28,129 nt of DNA from Candidatus Freyrarchaeum guaymasense (lineage in GTDB: Archaea; Asgardarchaeota; Jordarchaeia; Jordarchaeales; Freyrarchaeaceae), in assembly GCA_030587405.1 (NCBI GenBank), contig JAUQZD010000073.1, positions 1 through 28,129 of the forward strand, given 5' to 3'. Both the position numbers and the translations under genes were made by a program. The notes below the pieces were generated by a model. The model was given only the letters and a program-made list of their open reading frames with translations, made no database searches and was not told the DNA's origin. This document shows, in pieces, positions 16,737 to 24,761 of this stretch (positions within the stretch are counted from its first letter, which is position 1; the number at the start of each line of letters is the position of its first letter).

Positions 16737-17708
16737 TTGCTCGGCTTGGAGGGGGTTTTACTTACGAGTTTAGGTGTAGGAGTTATTGGTGTTGGAGCAT
16801 GGGGGAAGCATCATGTTCGCAATTTTGCATCCATAGAGCTGGCGGAGCTGGTCGGCGTCTGCGACGTCAGGGAGGATGTGGCACGTAGGATCGGTAAGGA
16901 GTACGGTGTGGAGTGGTACTCAGATATAGAAGAATTCCTTAAAAAAGAGGACATGGAAGCAGTTAGTATATGTACACCCACCTCTACCCATTATGAGTTA
17001 GCTGTTAAAAGTGTGCTGTCAGGTAAACACGTGCTTGTCGAGAAGCCTATGACTAGCAGCCTTGAGGAGGCAATCGACCTTTTAACCCATGTTAAGGAGC
17101 AAGGCGTCTTTCTAATGGTCGGGTTTGTTGAGAGGTTTAACCCGGGAGTTCTAAAAGTAATAGATGTTTTGAGAAGGGGGATTATCGGTGAGCCTGTCAT
17201 GGCGATTTCTAAGCGGGTGGGACCTTTCTGGCCTGAACGTGTAGGAGACGTAGGAGTCATTAAGGACGTAGCCATCCACGACATAGACTTGGTTCATTAC
17301 GTTTTCCGGCGTCCCGTCGTTTCGGTCTATGCTACTGGAGGATGCTTGAGGCATAAGTATGAGGATTATGTGACCGCACTGCTTCACCTAGATAATGGGT
17401 TAACATGCGTGGTGGAGGCGAACTGGCTTACGCCGAGAAAGGTAAGAGAGCTTTCCATAACCGGTGATAGTGGAATAGTCAAGTTAGACTACATCTCCCA
17501 GAAGGTTCGGGTTGAAAGTGATGAATGGATCATGAACTCTAAAGGTGAGTGGAGGGAGCCGTTAAGGCTTGAGCTGGAACACTTCGTTTCATCCATATTG
17601 AGAAACAGGCAGCCGCAACCATCTGGAGAGGATGGGGTTCGCGCCCTCAGGGTTGCAGAGGCAATATCAGAAAGCTTAAAATCGAAGAGAAAGGCCAGTC
17701 TAAGCTGA
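16737..17708 (+). CDS. Gfo/Idh/MocA-family NAD(P)-dependent oxidoreductase
   Basis: Sugar-type dehydrogenase. The Rossmann motif VGVIGVGAWGKHHVRNF is near residues 14-30. The family motif EKPM (usual EKP) is near 102-105 and DVAIHDIDLVHY (H-D-x-D catalytic segment) is near 181. With the AglH-like gene next, it may make a nucleotide-linked sugar for glycan assembly; this is inference from position. The start is uncertain: TTG 16737 begins right after the aIF5B stop, TTG 16746 is the alternative, and the best ribosome site (GGAGGGGGT, 16747-16755) lies downstream of both with no ATG, GTG or TTG after it in the proper window. Confidence 0.88.
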   Translation: MLGLEGVLLTSLGVGVIGVGAWGKHHVRNFASIELAELVGVCDVREDVARRIGKEYGVEWYSDIEEFLKKEDMEAVSICTPTSTHYELAVKSVLSGKHVLVEKPMTSSLEEAIDLLTHVKEQGVFLMVGFVERFNPGVLKVIDVLRRGIIGEPVMAISKRVGPFWPERVGDVGVIKDVAIHDIDLVHYVFRRPVVSVYATGGCLRHKYEDYVTALLHLDNGLTCVVEANWLTPRKVRELSITGDSGIVKLDYISQKVRVESDEWIMNSKGEWREPLRLELEHFVSSILRNRQPQPSGEDGVRALRVAEAISESLKSKRKASLS

Positions 17709-17717
17709 AACGCGCTG

Positions 17718-18767
17718 ATGGTGCTGAGAATGCAGCTGATGCTCCTCTCACCAGTTGAAGTAGCATACTTGTTCCTCGCCTTCATAGTAACCTTTCTCAT
17801 CTGTAAGCTGTCCTTACCTTGCCTCATGGAGAAAATGAGAATACGGGGGATCGTCGGCGTCGACGCCCATAAACTAGATAAACCATTAATCCCGGAAATG
17901 GGGGGTTTATCACTTATTTTAGCATTTAACGGGGGGATTCTGCTTTCGATCATCCTGTTTGAAGACACAGACATCCGTTTGAAACTCATAGCACTGCTCC
18001 TGTCAGCCAACCTTGCAGGGTTCGTCGGAGTCATAGATGACCTTAAAACTCTTGGCCCCAAGGCTAAGCCTTTACTAACGGCGCTTTCAAGCATACCACT
18101 CTTAGCAATTTACCCATTATACCCTGTTTTTACGCCTAGGCCGCGTTTGCCAATAGTTGGCAGTGTACGTTTAACGTACGTTTACCTCTTCTACGTTCCC
18201 ACAAACATGGCCGTGTGCTCCAACACGGTCAACATGCTGGACGTCTTCAACGGAGCTATGCCAGCAACCACAATAATAGTTTTCTCTTCGATAGCTATTT
18301 CCTCCGTCATCCTATGCTCCCCCGTCGGGTTTATGGTTTCAATCGTGATGCTTGGGGCATTGGCAGCCTACTATCCTTTTAACAAGTACCCTGCGAAGGT
18401 GTTTTCGGGCGACACGGGATCGCTGTTCGTTGGATCCGTAATAGGAGGGGTGGCTATAATAGGAGGACTCGAAGTCGTCACGGTAATAGCGCTGCTCCCC
18501 TTCATAATGAACTCCTTCTACTACTTGGCAAGCGTGAAGCGGCTCGTTGAGGGTAGGAGCGTTAAAGACAGGCCCACACGCCTCCTAGATAACGGAATGC
18601 TGGAGGCGAGCCTGAGCAAGGAAGCACCTATAACACTGGCGAGAATGGTTCTAGCTAGAGGGGCGCTACGCGAGCCAGAGGTAGTGTACGGATTTACTAT
18701 ACTAACGCTTTACAGCGGCATACTCGCCGTAGTCACTGCTTTGCTAACGTTTATGTCAGGTGCTTAA
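17718..18767 (+). CDS. aglH: UDP-GlcNAc:dolichyl-phosphate GlcNAc-1-phosphate transferase-like (MraY/GPT family)
   Basis: Polytopic membrane enzyme of glycosyltransferase-4 type that transfers a sugar-1-phosphate onto a polyprenyl phosphate, the first step of archaeal N-glycan assembly. About ten hydrophobic segments are visible. Conserved cytoplasmic motifs are present: VGVDAHKLDKPLIPEMGG (early), GVIDDLKTLGPKAKPLL (DD motif), NTVNMLDVFNG and VFSGDTGSLFVGS. The NMLDxxNG and GDTGS motifs are those of eukaryal/archaeal GPT/AglH enzymes. 349 residues, normal. ATG at 17718, 9 bases after the oxidoreductase stop. It overlaps or abuts the next small membrane gene. Confidence 0.9.
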   Translation: MVLRMQLMLLSPVEVAYLFLAFIVTFLICKLSLPCLMEKMRIRGIVGVDAHKLDKPLIPEMGGLSLILAFNGGILLSIILFEDTDIRLKLIALLLSANLAGFVGVIDDLKTLGPKAKPLLTALSSIPLLAIYPLYPVFTPRPRLPIVGSVRLTYVYLFYVPTNMAVCSNTVNMLDVFNGAMPATTIIVFSSIAISSVILCSPVGFMVSIVMLGALAAYYPFNKYPAKVFSGDTGSLFVGSVIGGVAIIGGLEVVTVIALLPFIMNSFYYLASVKRLVEGRSVKDRPTRLLDNGMLEASLSKEAPITLARMVLARGALREPEVVYGFTILTLYSGILAVVTALLTFMSGA

Positions 18768-18768
18768 A

Positions 18769-19113
18769 ATGGACGTTAGAAGGCTTTTGCCCATTTTGAC
18801 GATAATGACCTTTGTATGGCTGTTTATTGTAGGTATATTCTACGTGGTAGACGTGTTAATAGCTCCATTTGAGCTGCCAGTTGAAGTGGTTATAAGGATC
18901 ATCAGGTATCTTTTTTCGTCCACCAAAAATGTAATATTGTGGCTTACGATGGTTATTTTAAATTCTTCTCCTTCTGTGATGGTTGCGCAGGTTTTGAGTG
19001 GAAGCTTAAAGGTAGCGGCGACAGGCGTTCTAATACTTCTATGGCTTTACTCATGGTATGTCTCGACAAGGGTCATCTTTTGGAGGGAAGCACGTAGAAA
19101 ACATATCGAGTAA
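18769..19113 (+). CDS. Small membrane protein, unknown function
   Basis: 114 residues with two or three transmembrane helices: 'LLPILTIMTFVWLFIVGIFYVVDVLI', 'VILWLTMVILN' and 'VAATGVLILLWLYSWYVS', then a basic tail (WREARRKHIE). I do not recognise the family. The ATG at 18769 has AGGTG 6 bases upstream and starts 1 base after the AglH-like stop, so the two are probably translated together. It may be an accessory subunit of the glycan machinery, but only position suggests that. Confidence 0.75.
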   Translation: MDVRRLLPILTIMTFVWLFIVGIFYVVDVLIAPFELPVEVVIRIIRYLFSSTKNVILWLTMVILNSSPSVMVAQVLSGSLKVAATGVLILLWLYSWYVSTRVIFWREARRKHIE

Positions 19114-19192
19114 GTGGAGCGGTGCGATGCTGCTGGAAAACACTTTGGCATTTAACTTCTTCACTAAAACCTGGTTAAGACCGTTACTGGAG

Positions 19193-19840
19193 CTAGAGGC
19201 CCATGGCTGATATTAGCTCATCTATGCCTTCCCCTGTTTTCGCACTGGTTAAAAGCACTTTTATCTTTGGGTTTATATCTAATGCGTCCTTAACCATTTC
19301 TTCAGGGTCTGCATCGACGAGGCTTCGTAAGTCTATTTTATTTATGACCGCAATGTCTGAGCCTTTAAACAGTAGAGGGTGTTTCCTGATAACGTACGGG
19401 CCTTCCGTGACGCTTACGACGACTATTCTCTTATCGCATCCCAGCGTATAGTCAGCTGGGCAGATGAGGTTGCCGACGTTCTCTACGAAGACAATGTCCA
19501 CGTTGTCTAACCGTACACTTTGTAAAGCATTTTTGAGGAAAGCGGCTGTGAGGGCGCATTCCCGCCCAGTGTTTATCTGGAATGTTTCCACCCCATGCTT
19601 TCCGATCCTATCGGCGTCTATCCTAGTAGTTACATCCCCGGTAATGACTACGATTTTATATTTACCTTTAAGCTTCTCCACTATGCGTTCTAGAAGTGAT
19701 GTTTTACCTGCACCTATGGCGCCAACTATGTCGAAGCTTTTGATACCTTTCTCGGCGAAAAAACCCTTTACATCCTCCGCTATTCGCTCATTAGCTTTAA
19801 TCAAGTCTGCCTCAACGTTTACAATGCTAAATTCCTCCAC
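19193..19840 (-). CDS. hypB: HypB-type nickel-insertion GTPase
   Basis: Delivers nickel to [NiFe]-hydrogenase (or related enzymes) using GTP. P-loop GAIGAGKT at 40-47, ITGDV (67-71), FVENVGNLICPADYTLG and NKID are all HypB hallmarks. The dimer-interface metal site of the Methanocaldococcus jannaschii protein is Cys95-His96-Cys127. Here Cys95 and Cys127 are kept at identical positions but residue 96 is Ala (GRECALTA). There is no N-terminal Cys/His-rich nickel-storage tail. GTG start at 19840 with GGAGG 7 bases upstream. No other hyp gene is adjacent. UreG is a less likely alternative. Confidence 0.92.
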   Translation of the reverse strand: MEEFSIVNVEADLIKANERIAEDVKGFFAEKGIKSFDIVGAIGAGKTSLLERIVEKLKGKYKIVVITGDVTTRIDADRIGKHGVETFQINTGRECALTAAFLKNALQSVRLDNVDIVFVENVGNLICPADYTLGCDKRIVVVSVTEGPYVIRKHPLLFKGSDIAVINKIDLRSLVDADPEEMVKDALDINPKIKVLLTSAKTGEGIDELISAMGL

Positions 19841-19975
19841 AGCTTTCCCTCCAGCAATCCTGTGGAAAACCGAAATGCTGAGTTATATTTAAGAGTTCTC
19901 CATTCTAGTTTAGAAACTATGAGAAGGAAGGTGTTTGCTCACTTGCTAACTTAAGTTGGGAGGGGTAGGGCATCA

Positions 19976-20260
19976 TTGAACGTGAAAGTTAAGGTTTTCG
20001 CGGCGTTAAGAGAATTGTTAGGGACGAGGGAAGTTGACGTTAACGTACTCGAGGGAGCCACACTATCGGATGTACTTGAAAAGCTAGTGGAAAAATACGG
20101 TTCACCGCTGAAGAACTATCTTTTCTCAGATGACGGAGAGCTAAAACCGCACTTTACCATTTATGTTAACAGCGTTGGGATAAATGAGCTAAGCGGCTTG
20201 AAGACCCCCCTTAAGGAAGGCGACGTAATAGCGATACTTCCTCCAGTAAGCGGGGGATGA
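19976..20260 (+). CDS. MoaD/ThiS-family ubiquitin-like sulfur carrier
   Basis: 94 residues with the beta-grasp pattern 'VKVKVFAALRELLGTREVDVNV' and a C-terminus ending PPVSGG. The terminal Gly-Gly would be adenylated and thiocarboxylated by an E1-like enzyme to supply sulfur to molybdopterin or tRNA, or be conjugated to proteins as a SAMP. TTG start at 19976, with GGGAGGGG and GTAGGG upstream. The stop lies immediately before the methylthiotransferase gene. This suggests a shared transcript and perhaps a sulfur-delivery link, which is inference. Confidence 0.9.
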   Translation: MNVKVKVFAALRELLGTREVDVNVLEGATLSDVLEKLVEKYGSPLKNYLFSDDGELKPHFTIYVNSVGINELSGLKTPLKEGDVIAILPPVSGG

Positions 20261-20270
20261 GGTGTTTCCA

Positions 20271-21551
20271 TTGGTGAACGTGTCGGTGATCGTTCACGGT
20301 TGCTCTATGAGCCAGGCAGAAGCGGAGATGATCATGGGCCTTCTCGGGAAGGCGGGCTATACGCTTACTCCATCGCCCAAGCAAGCAGAAATAGTCATTA
20401 TCTCCACCTGTGGAGTCAAGACGCATGCGGAACATGTCTGCCTCAGAGAAATAGCTGAATTATGTAAGAGCGGGAAGAAGGTGGTCGTGACAGGGTGCCT
20501 CCCGAAGATTTGCCCTGAAAAAATAGTTAGGGTAGCGCCAGACTATGCAGCTTTCGTTGATCCGAACGCTATAGAATTAATTGTGGAGGTAATTAAGCGG
20601 GTTGAGAGAGGGGAGAGGAATTTACAGTTTATGAGTGATGGAAAAAGAGTACGGCTTGGACTTCCACGGGTAAGAATACGTCCTGTAATTGCAATAGTTC
20701 CCATTTCAGAGGGGTGCCAAGGCACATGCACGTATTGCTGCGTTAGAGTAGCTAGGGGGAAGCTTTACCCGTACCCTCCCGACTTAATAGTCGAAGAAAT
20801 TAGAAGGGGGCTGAAGGAGGGGTGCAAGGAGGTATGGCTAACCTCCCAAGACTCCGGGGCATATGATTACATGGGGGTTCGCCTTCCAGAATTACTGAAA
20901 AGGATAACCAGTTTAGACGGAGCCTTCATGGTTCGTGTTGGCATGATGAACCCTAACCACGCGATCCGAATGCTAGATGATCTCATCGAGGCGTATGAAG
21001 ACCCCAAAATCTACAAGTTCCTTCACTTACCTGTTCAGTCCGGTAACAACGAGGTTCTTAATGCTATGAATAGGAAGTATACACGTGAACAATTTCTTGA
21101 GGTGCTAGATGAATTCCGAAGTAACTACCCTATGCTAACGGTTTCAACAGACGTAATTGCCGGCTTTCCAGGAGAAAGTGAGGAGCAGTTTTACGATACG
21201 GTAAGCTTGATAAGGGAGGCGGAGCCAGATATAGTTAACGTTTCGATGTTTACGCCTAGGCCTCATACGTATGCGGCGAGGATGCCTAACAAGCTACCGG
21301 GATGGAAAATCAAGGAAAGAAGCAGGATTCTTTCTCGAGTTGCAGCAGAAGTGGCTCTTAAACGTAATAAAAGGTGGGTTGGATGGAGGGGGTTAGCGCT
21401 GGTTACGGAGAATGGACGGAAAGGAGGAGTTGTCGCTAGGAACTATGCATACAAGCACATAATACTGAAAAGCGACATAGGACTAGGGGAAGAGGTTAAA
21501 GTGAAACTTGAAGAGGCGCGAGTAGGATACTTGATAGGTTCGATCTTGTAG
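20271..21551 (+). CDS. tRNA t6A37 methylthiotransferase (MtaB-like, radical SAM)
   Basis: Adds a methylthio group to t6A37 of ANN-decoding tRNAs. The N-terminal UPF0004 domain has three cluster Cys in HGCSMS, ISTCGVK and VTGCLPK. The radical-SAM motif is SEGCQGTCTYCCVRVARG (C-x3-C-x2-C). The C-terminal TRAM-like part runs from about 370 to the end. The order fits the archaeal/eukaryal e-MtaB (CDKAL1-like) group rather than MiaB. GAGGTG (20259-20264) precedes both TTG 20271 (6 bases) and GTG 20274 (9 bases), so the start is one of these; the reading frame is open from 20262. Confidence 0.93.
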   Translation: MVNVSVIVHGCSMSQAEAEMIMGLLGKAGYTLTPSPKQAEIVIISTCGVKTHAEHVCLREIAELCKSGKKVVVTGCLPKICPEKIVRVAPDYAAFVDPNAIELIVEVIKRVERGERNLQFMSDGKRVRLGLPRVRIRPVIAIVPISEGCQGTCTYCCVRVARGKLYPYPPDLIVEEIRRGLKEGCKEVWLTSQDSGAYDYMGVRLPELLKRITSLDGAFMVRVGMMNPNHAIRMLDDLIEAYEDPKIYKFLHLPVQSGNNEVLNAMNRKYTREQFLEVLDEFRSNYPMLTVSTDVIAGFPGESEEQFYDTVSLIREAEPDIVNVSMFTPRPHTYAARMPNKLPGWKIKERSRILSRVAAEVALKRNKRWVGWRGLALVTENGRKGGVVARNYAYKHIILKSDIGLGEEVKVKLEEARVGYLIGSIL

Positions 21552-21639
21552 GTGACTACACCCCCTTCACTCCCATTTTTCCAGATGATCCATATGTTCT
21601 TTCGGTATATTAAAGAGAAGTATCAGGAAGCTGTTACTA

Positions 21640-21652
21640 ACTTTTTTATTAT
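21640..21652 (+). promoter_or_regulatory. TATA-like element of the RHH-ftsZ pair
   Basis: CTTTTTTATTATG lies about 45-55 bases before the GTG start, in the 140-bp stretch after the methylthiotransferase gene. That stretch is open in frame with the RHH gene but lacks coding character. Confidence 0.4.
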
Positions 21653-21695
21653 GCTGTTTTCCCTAATACAGGCAACAAGAAGGGGGTGGTTTGAG

Positions 21696-21878
21696 GTGCA
21701 GCTCGTAACGGTTCACCTGCCCGAAGCATACATAAATGGATTGAATAAGCTTGTTGAAATGAAGCATTACCCAAACAAGTCCGAGGCCATCCGTGTCGCC
21801 ATCCGTGATTTACTTAAAAGGGAATTGTGGGAGAGACAGGCATTTTATGGACGCACCCCTATAAGCGGGCGGGAGTAG
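21696..21878 (+). CDS. Short ribbon-helix-helix regulator, CdrS-like
   Basis: 60 residues from the GTG at 21696, which has GGGGGTGG just upstream. The sequence VQLVTVHLPEAYINGLNKLVEMKHYPNKSEAIRVAIRDLLKRE is a textbook RHH: beta strand, helix A, 'YPNKSEAIR' turn, helix B. The frame extends 48 codons further upstream to 21552, but that part is non-conserved in character and contains the likely promoter. A short RHH directly before ftsZ matches the cdrS-ftsZ2 layout described in haloarchaea, where CdrS regulates division. The gap to ftsZ is only 28 bases. Confidence 0.85.
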   Translation: MQLVTVHLPEAYINGLNKLVEMKHYPNKSEAIRVAIRDLLKRELWERQAFYGRTPISGRE

Positions 21879-21906
21879 CTTAACGGTCACGGTCAGGTGG
21901 CTAGCG

Positions 21907-23055
21907 ATGGCGACGAGCCTCATCAGGGAAGCCATAAAGCACTCAAGGGACGTACGTGTGGAACGCGAATGCAAGGTAGGTGATGCGAGGATAGCTGTCA
22001 TTGGGACAGGGGGGGCTGGAAACAACACCGTGGATAGGTTGATGCACTTAGGCGTCGTCGGAGCGGAATGTATTGCTATAAACACAGATAAGCAGCATCT
22101 TGAAAGAGTTAGCGCGCACAAGAAGCTTTTAATCGGGAGGAAGATTACGGGTGGGCGCGGCGCCGGCGGATTTCCTCACATAGGAGAGGCAGCTGCCGAG
22201 GAGAGTAAGGATGAAATAGCTCAATTACTGAAGGGGATAGACTTAGTTTTTATAGCTGCTGGGATGGGTGGAGGCACGGGTACAGGCAGCGCCCCAGTCA
22301 TAGCCGAGATCGCTAAGAAAATGGGTGCAATGGTCGTTGGGGTGGTAACGATGCCCTTCGAAATGGAGAAGGGACGGAAGCAGAAGGCATTCGACGGCCT
22401 GAAAAAACTGAGGTACTTCGCAGATACGGTGGTGGTAATAGATAATAACCGGCTTCTAAGCTTAGTTCCAAACCTTCCAATAGATGAGGCGTTTAGTGTT
22501 GCAGATGAAATCCTTGCCAACATGGTTAAGGGGATAACTGAAACGATAAGTGTGCCAAGCCTTATCAACTTAGACTACGCTGATGTCCAAAGTGTTCTTA
22601 GAAACGGTGGAGTGGCCATGGTTGGGATCGGAGAGGGAGAAGGGGAGAATAGGGTGGAAAAAGCCGTTAAAAACGCACTTGACTCCCCCCTGCTCGACGT
22701 CGACATAACCGGGGCAAGTGGGGCGCTGATCCATGTTACAGGCGGCCCGGATATGACGTTGACCGAGGCGACCAGGGCAGGTGAGTTGATAACGGAGAAG
22801 ATGGTTGATGACGCTTTAGTGATCTGGGGGGCTAGGGTTGATCCCAACTTAACCGGTATAATAAGAATTATCCTCATTTTAACTGGTGTTAATAGCCCTC
22901 AGCTTTTAGGCCCAGCTGAGTTTGAAAGGACGGGGCTAGACATATTAAAGCCGCTTCCATCAGACAATAGTAAGCCATTCCCCCCCTTAGAAGAGTTTAC
23001 GCCTATCCCTAGAAAAAGCGATGAAGAAGACGACTTGGGGATCCCACGCCTCTAA
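21907..23055 (+). CDS. ftsZ: Cell division protein FtsZ
   Basis: Tubulin-fold GTPase that forms the division ring. [17 protein letters not shown] at 29-45 and tubulin signature GGGTGTG at 121-127 build the GTP site. The synergy loop NLDYADV at 221-227 supplies the catalytic acids D223 and D226. The C-terminus is a Pro/acidic linker ending in DDLGIPRL, a conserved short tail likely to bind a membrane tether. 382 residues, normal for archaeal FtsZ. ATG at 21907 with AGGTGG 7 bases upstream. Probably co-transcribed with the preceding RHH gene. Confidence 0.97.
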   Translation: MATSLIREAIKHSRDVRVERECKVGDARIAVIGTGGAGNNTVDRLMHLGVVGAECIAINTDKQHLERVSAHKKLLIGRKITGGRGAGGFPHIGEAAAEESKDEIAQLLKGIDLVFIAAGMGGGTGTGSAPVIAEIAKKMGAMVVGVVTMPFEMEKGRKQKAFDGLKKLRYFADTVVVIDNNRLLSLVPNLPIDEAFSVADEILANMVKGITETISVPSLINLDYADVQSVLRNGGVAMVGIGEGEGENRVEKAVKNALDSPLLDVDITGASGALIHVTGGPDMTLTEATRAGELITEKMVDDALVIWGARVDPNLTGIIRIILILTGVNSPQLLGPAEFERTGLDILKPLPSDNSKPFPPLEEFTPIPRKSDEEDDLGIPRL

Positions 23056-23060
23056 ACCTT

Positions 23061-23082
23061 TATTTTTTCTCTCTTCCTAAAA
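23061..23082 (+). terminator. T-rich terminator after ftsZ
   Basis: A TTTATTTTTTCTCTCTT run follows the ftsZ stop within 15 bases. It is consistent with archaeal T-tract termination. Confidence 0.45.
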
Positions 23083-23125
23083 CGTTTCAGAGAATTTCTT
23101 CTTAAGTAGGAGAAGGGCTTTAGAG

Positions 23126-23818
23126 ATGATAAGGATTTTAGTTGTTGAGAGAGGGATCTATGGGGAACGCGTTGTTGAAACCATTAACAAGTATGGGAAT
23201 GAAAGGTTTAAAGTGGTGAGAAGGTTTAAGCTTCCAAGAGAGTTGCCTGAACTCATAGATGAGCCGGAAGGATACTTTCCAAGAGGGGTTTTTGAGGGGG
23301 TTGACGTAGCGTACCTTTACACGCTTCATCCTGACCTAACAATACAGGGGGTTCTAGAAGCATGCAAAGCAGGGCTCTCAGCTGTCATTATACCTGGGGA
23401 AGATCCAACCTTTAAGGGTGCCGCATCTAAAGAAGAACTCCAGAGAGTGGCGGAGGGGAAAATAGACGTTTTCGCGCCTAGAGTCTCCTGTGCGTTACAT
23501 CCACCAACGGGTAATAGGGTAGTCGACCAATTAGCTGAGAGATTTGGAATGCCGGAAATACACGTCTCACTTCACGGTCAACGCGTCTTAAGCGTCAACG
23601 TGGTTAGAGGGGCCCCCTGTGGAGCTACATGGTACGTTGCGAGGAATCTTACCGGTGAAAGGTTTCCCGACGCTGATGCTCTTAGACGCAAGGCGGGCCT
23701 TCTCGCCCAGTATTACTGCAGAGCGCCCAGAGGGTATTCCCCTTTTGAAGACGTAAAAGGGATACATCTAGCAGGGGAGCTGCACGCCAAAAGCGTGAAG
23801 ATAATAAAGTTAAAGTAA
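23126..23818 (+). CDS. DUF166 family protein
   Basis: 230 residues of an archaeal family of unknown biochemical role, sometimes mislabelled thymidylate synthase. Hallmarks are ERGIYGERVVETI at the N-terminus, LPELIDEPEGYFP, YTLHPDL near 70, FAPRVSCALHPP in the middle, and VNVVRGAPCGATWYVARNLTGE near 160-180. The C-terminal YYCRAPRGYSPFEDVKGIHLAGELH keeps the Cys and the final His of the family, but in place of the usual YPCLAS it reads YYCRAP. Conserved Cys residues could bind a metal or a cluster. ATG at 23126. Monocistronic between ftsZ and the convergent CooC-like gene. Confidence 0.85.
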   Translation: MIRILVVERGIYGERVVETINKYGNERFKVVRRFKLPRELPELIDEPEGYFPRGVFEGVDVAYLYTLHPDLTIQGVLEACKAGLSAVIIPGEDPTFKGAASKEELQRVAEGKIDVFAPRVSCALHPPTGNRVVDQLAERFGMPEIHVSLHGQRVLSVNVVRGAPCGATWYVARNLTGERFPDADALRRKAGLLAQYYCRAPRGYSPFEDVKGIHLAGELHAKSVKIIKLK

Positions 23819-23864
23819 AAATCGCATTTTACGCCTTCCTGTCAAGGTTCTTAGGTGCATATCT

Positions 23865-24635
23865 TTACATTATCATTGGTTTTAACGTTTTTTCAAGTAC
23901 CTCTTTTACAGCTAGATATGCAGGGGAAGTTTCAGGGAGGTCTAGGAGTGGTTTTCCCATCAAGTTGTATTCTGCCAGTTTTCCGTCTACGGGTATGCTG
24001 CCAACGTAGTCTAGTTTAAACTTTGCTGCGTACTCCTTTAGAACGCCTTCAAGACCGGGTGTTACCTTATTGACCACTAAGAACACCTTTTTAAATTCTC
24101 TGTGAAGGACTTTTGCCAAGTCTCTTATTCTTGAGGCGGTCTGAATGCCCATCTTTGAAGGGTCTGCTACGAGGAACATTACGTCAACGTTGGCACTGGT
24201 GCGCCTACTGACGTGCTCTAACCCGGCTGGCAAGTCCATTAACACTAAAGAGTAATTCTTCACTAAAGTATCCATGATCTTCATTAACAAATTATTTACG
24301 AGGCAGTAGCATCCTTCCCTTTCAGGCGCCCCCATAACGAGCAAGTCGAATAGGTCCCCCTCATAGAGGATGTCAAAGACCCGGTACTCTAAGTACTCTG
24401 CTTTACCAAAGTTTGGGGGGAAGCTGCTCATTTTCTCTTTAAGCTCGTTAACGATTACTCCAACGTCTCCTCTCACATCAACACCTAAAACGTCAGGAGT
24501 ATTGGAGTCAGGGTCTGCGTCGATAACCAGTATATCTTGAGAGTTCCACTCTAAGAGGGCTTTCAATGCTAAAGCCAGAAAGCTTGTTTTTCCAACTCCT
24601 CCTTTACCGGAAACTGCTATGATCTTCGGCTGCAT
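23865..24635 (-). CDS. CooC/AcsF-like nickel-insertion ATPase
   Basis: MinD-type P-loop ATPase that matures CO dehydrogenase/acetyl-CoA synthase by inserting nickel. The deviant Walker A is GKGGVGKT at 10-17. VIDADPDSNTPDVLG follows, and the diagnostic nickel-binding pair C109-x-C111 sits in EREGCYCLVNNLL. Switch II is LMDLPAGLEH. 256 residues, typical of CooC. ATG at 24635 with GGAG about 9 bases upstream. A perfect palindrome CTCCATGGAG overlaps that leader. Separate from the mptE gene by 126 bases. No CODH gene is in the window. Confidence 0.9.
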   Translation of the reverse strand: MQPKIIAVSGKGGVGKTSFLALALKALLEWNSQDILVIDADPDSNTPDVLGVDVRGDVGVIVNELKEKMSSFPPNFGKAEYLEYRVFDILYEGDLFDLLVMGAPEREGCYCLVNNLLMKIMDTLVKNYSLVLMDLPAGLEHVSRRTSANVDVMFLVADPSKMGIQTASRIRDLAKVLHREFKKVFLVVNKVTPGLEGVLKEYAAKFKLDYVGSIPVDGKLAEYNLMGKPLLDLPETSPAYLAVKEVLEKTLKPMIM

Positions 24636-24761
24636 AAATCCAACTCCATGGAGGCGTTCCGGGTACTACATGGATCTCAAACCTAAGATAAACTTTACCT
24701 GCCTAAAGACGCGCCGAGGAACTAGACGGGAAGGAAAAACGATGAAAGGCCGTTTACAACA

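Noticed and set aside
21552..21695. 108-residue version of the RHH protein
   Set aside because: The extra 48 codons lack a ribosome site and conserved character and overlap a TATA-like element. The GTG at 21696 has a good site and gives a normal short RHH.
24652..24661. CTCCATGGAG palindrome upstream of the CooC-like gene as an operator
   Set aside because: A 10-bp palindrome overlapping a GGAG ribosome site is easily explained by chance; no second copy was noticed.
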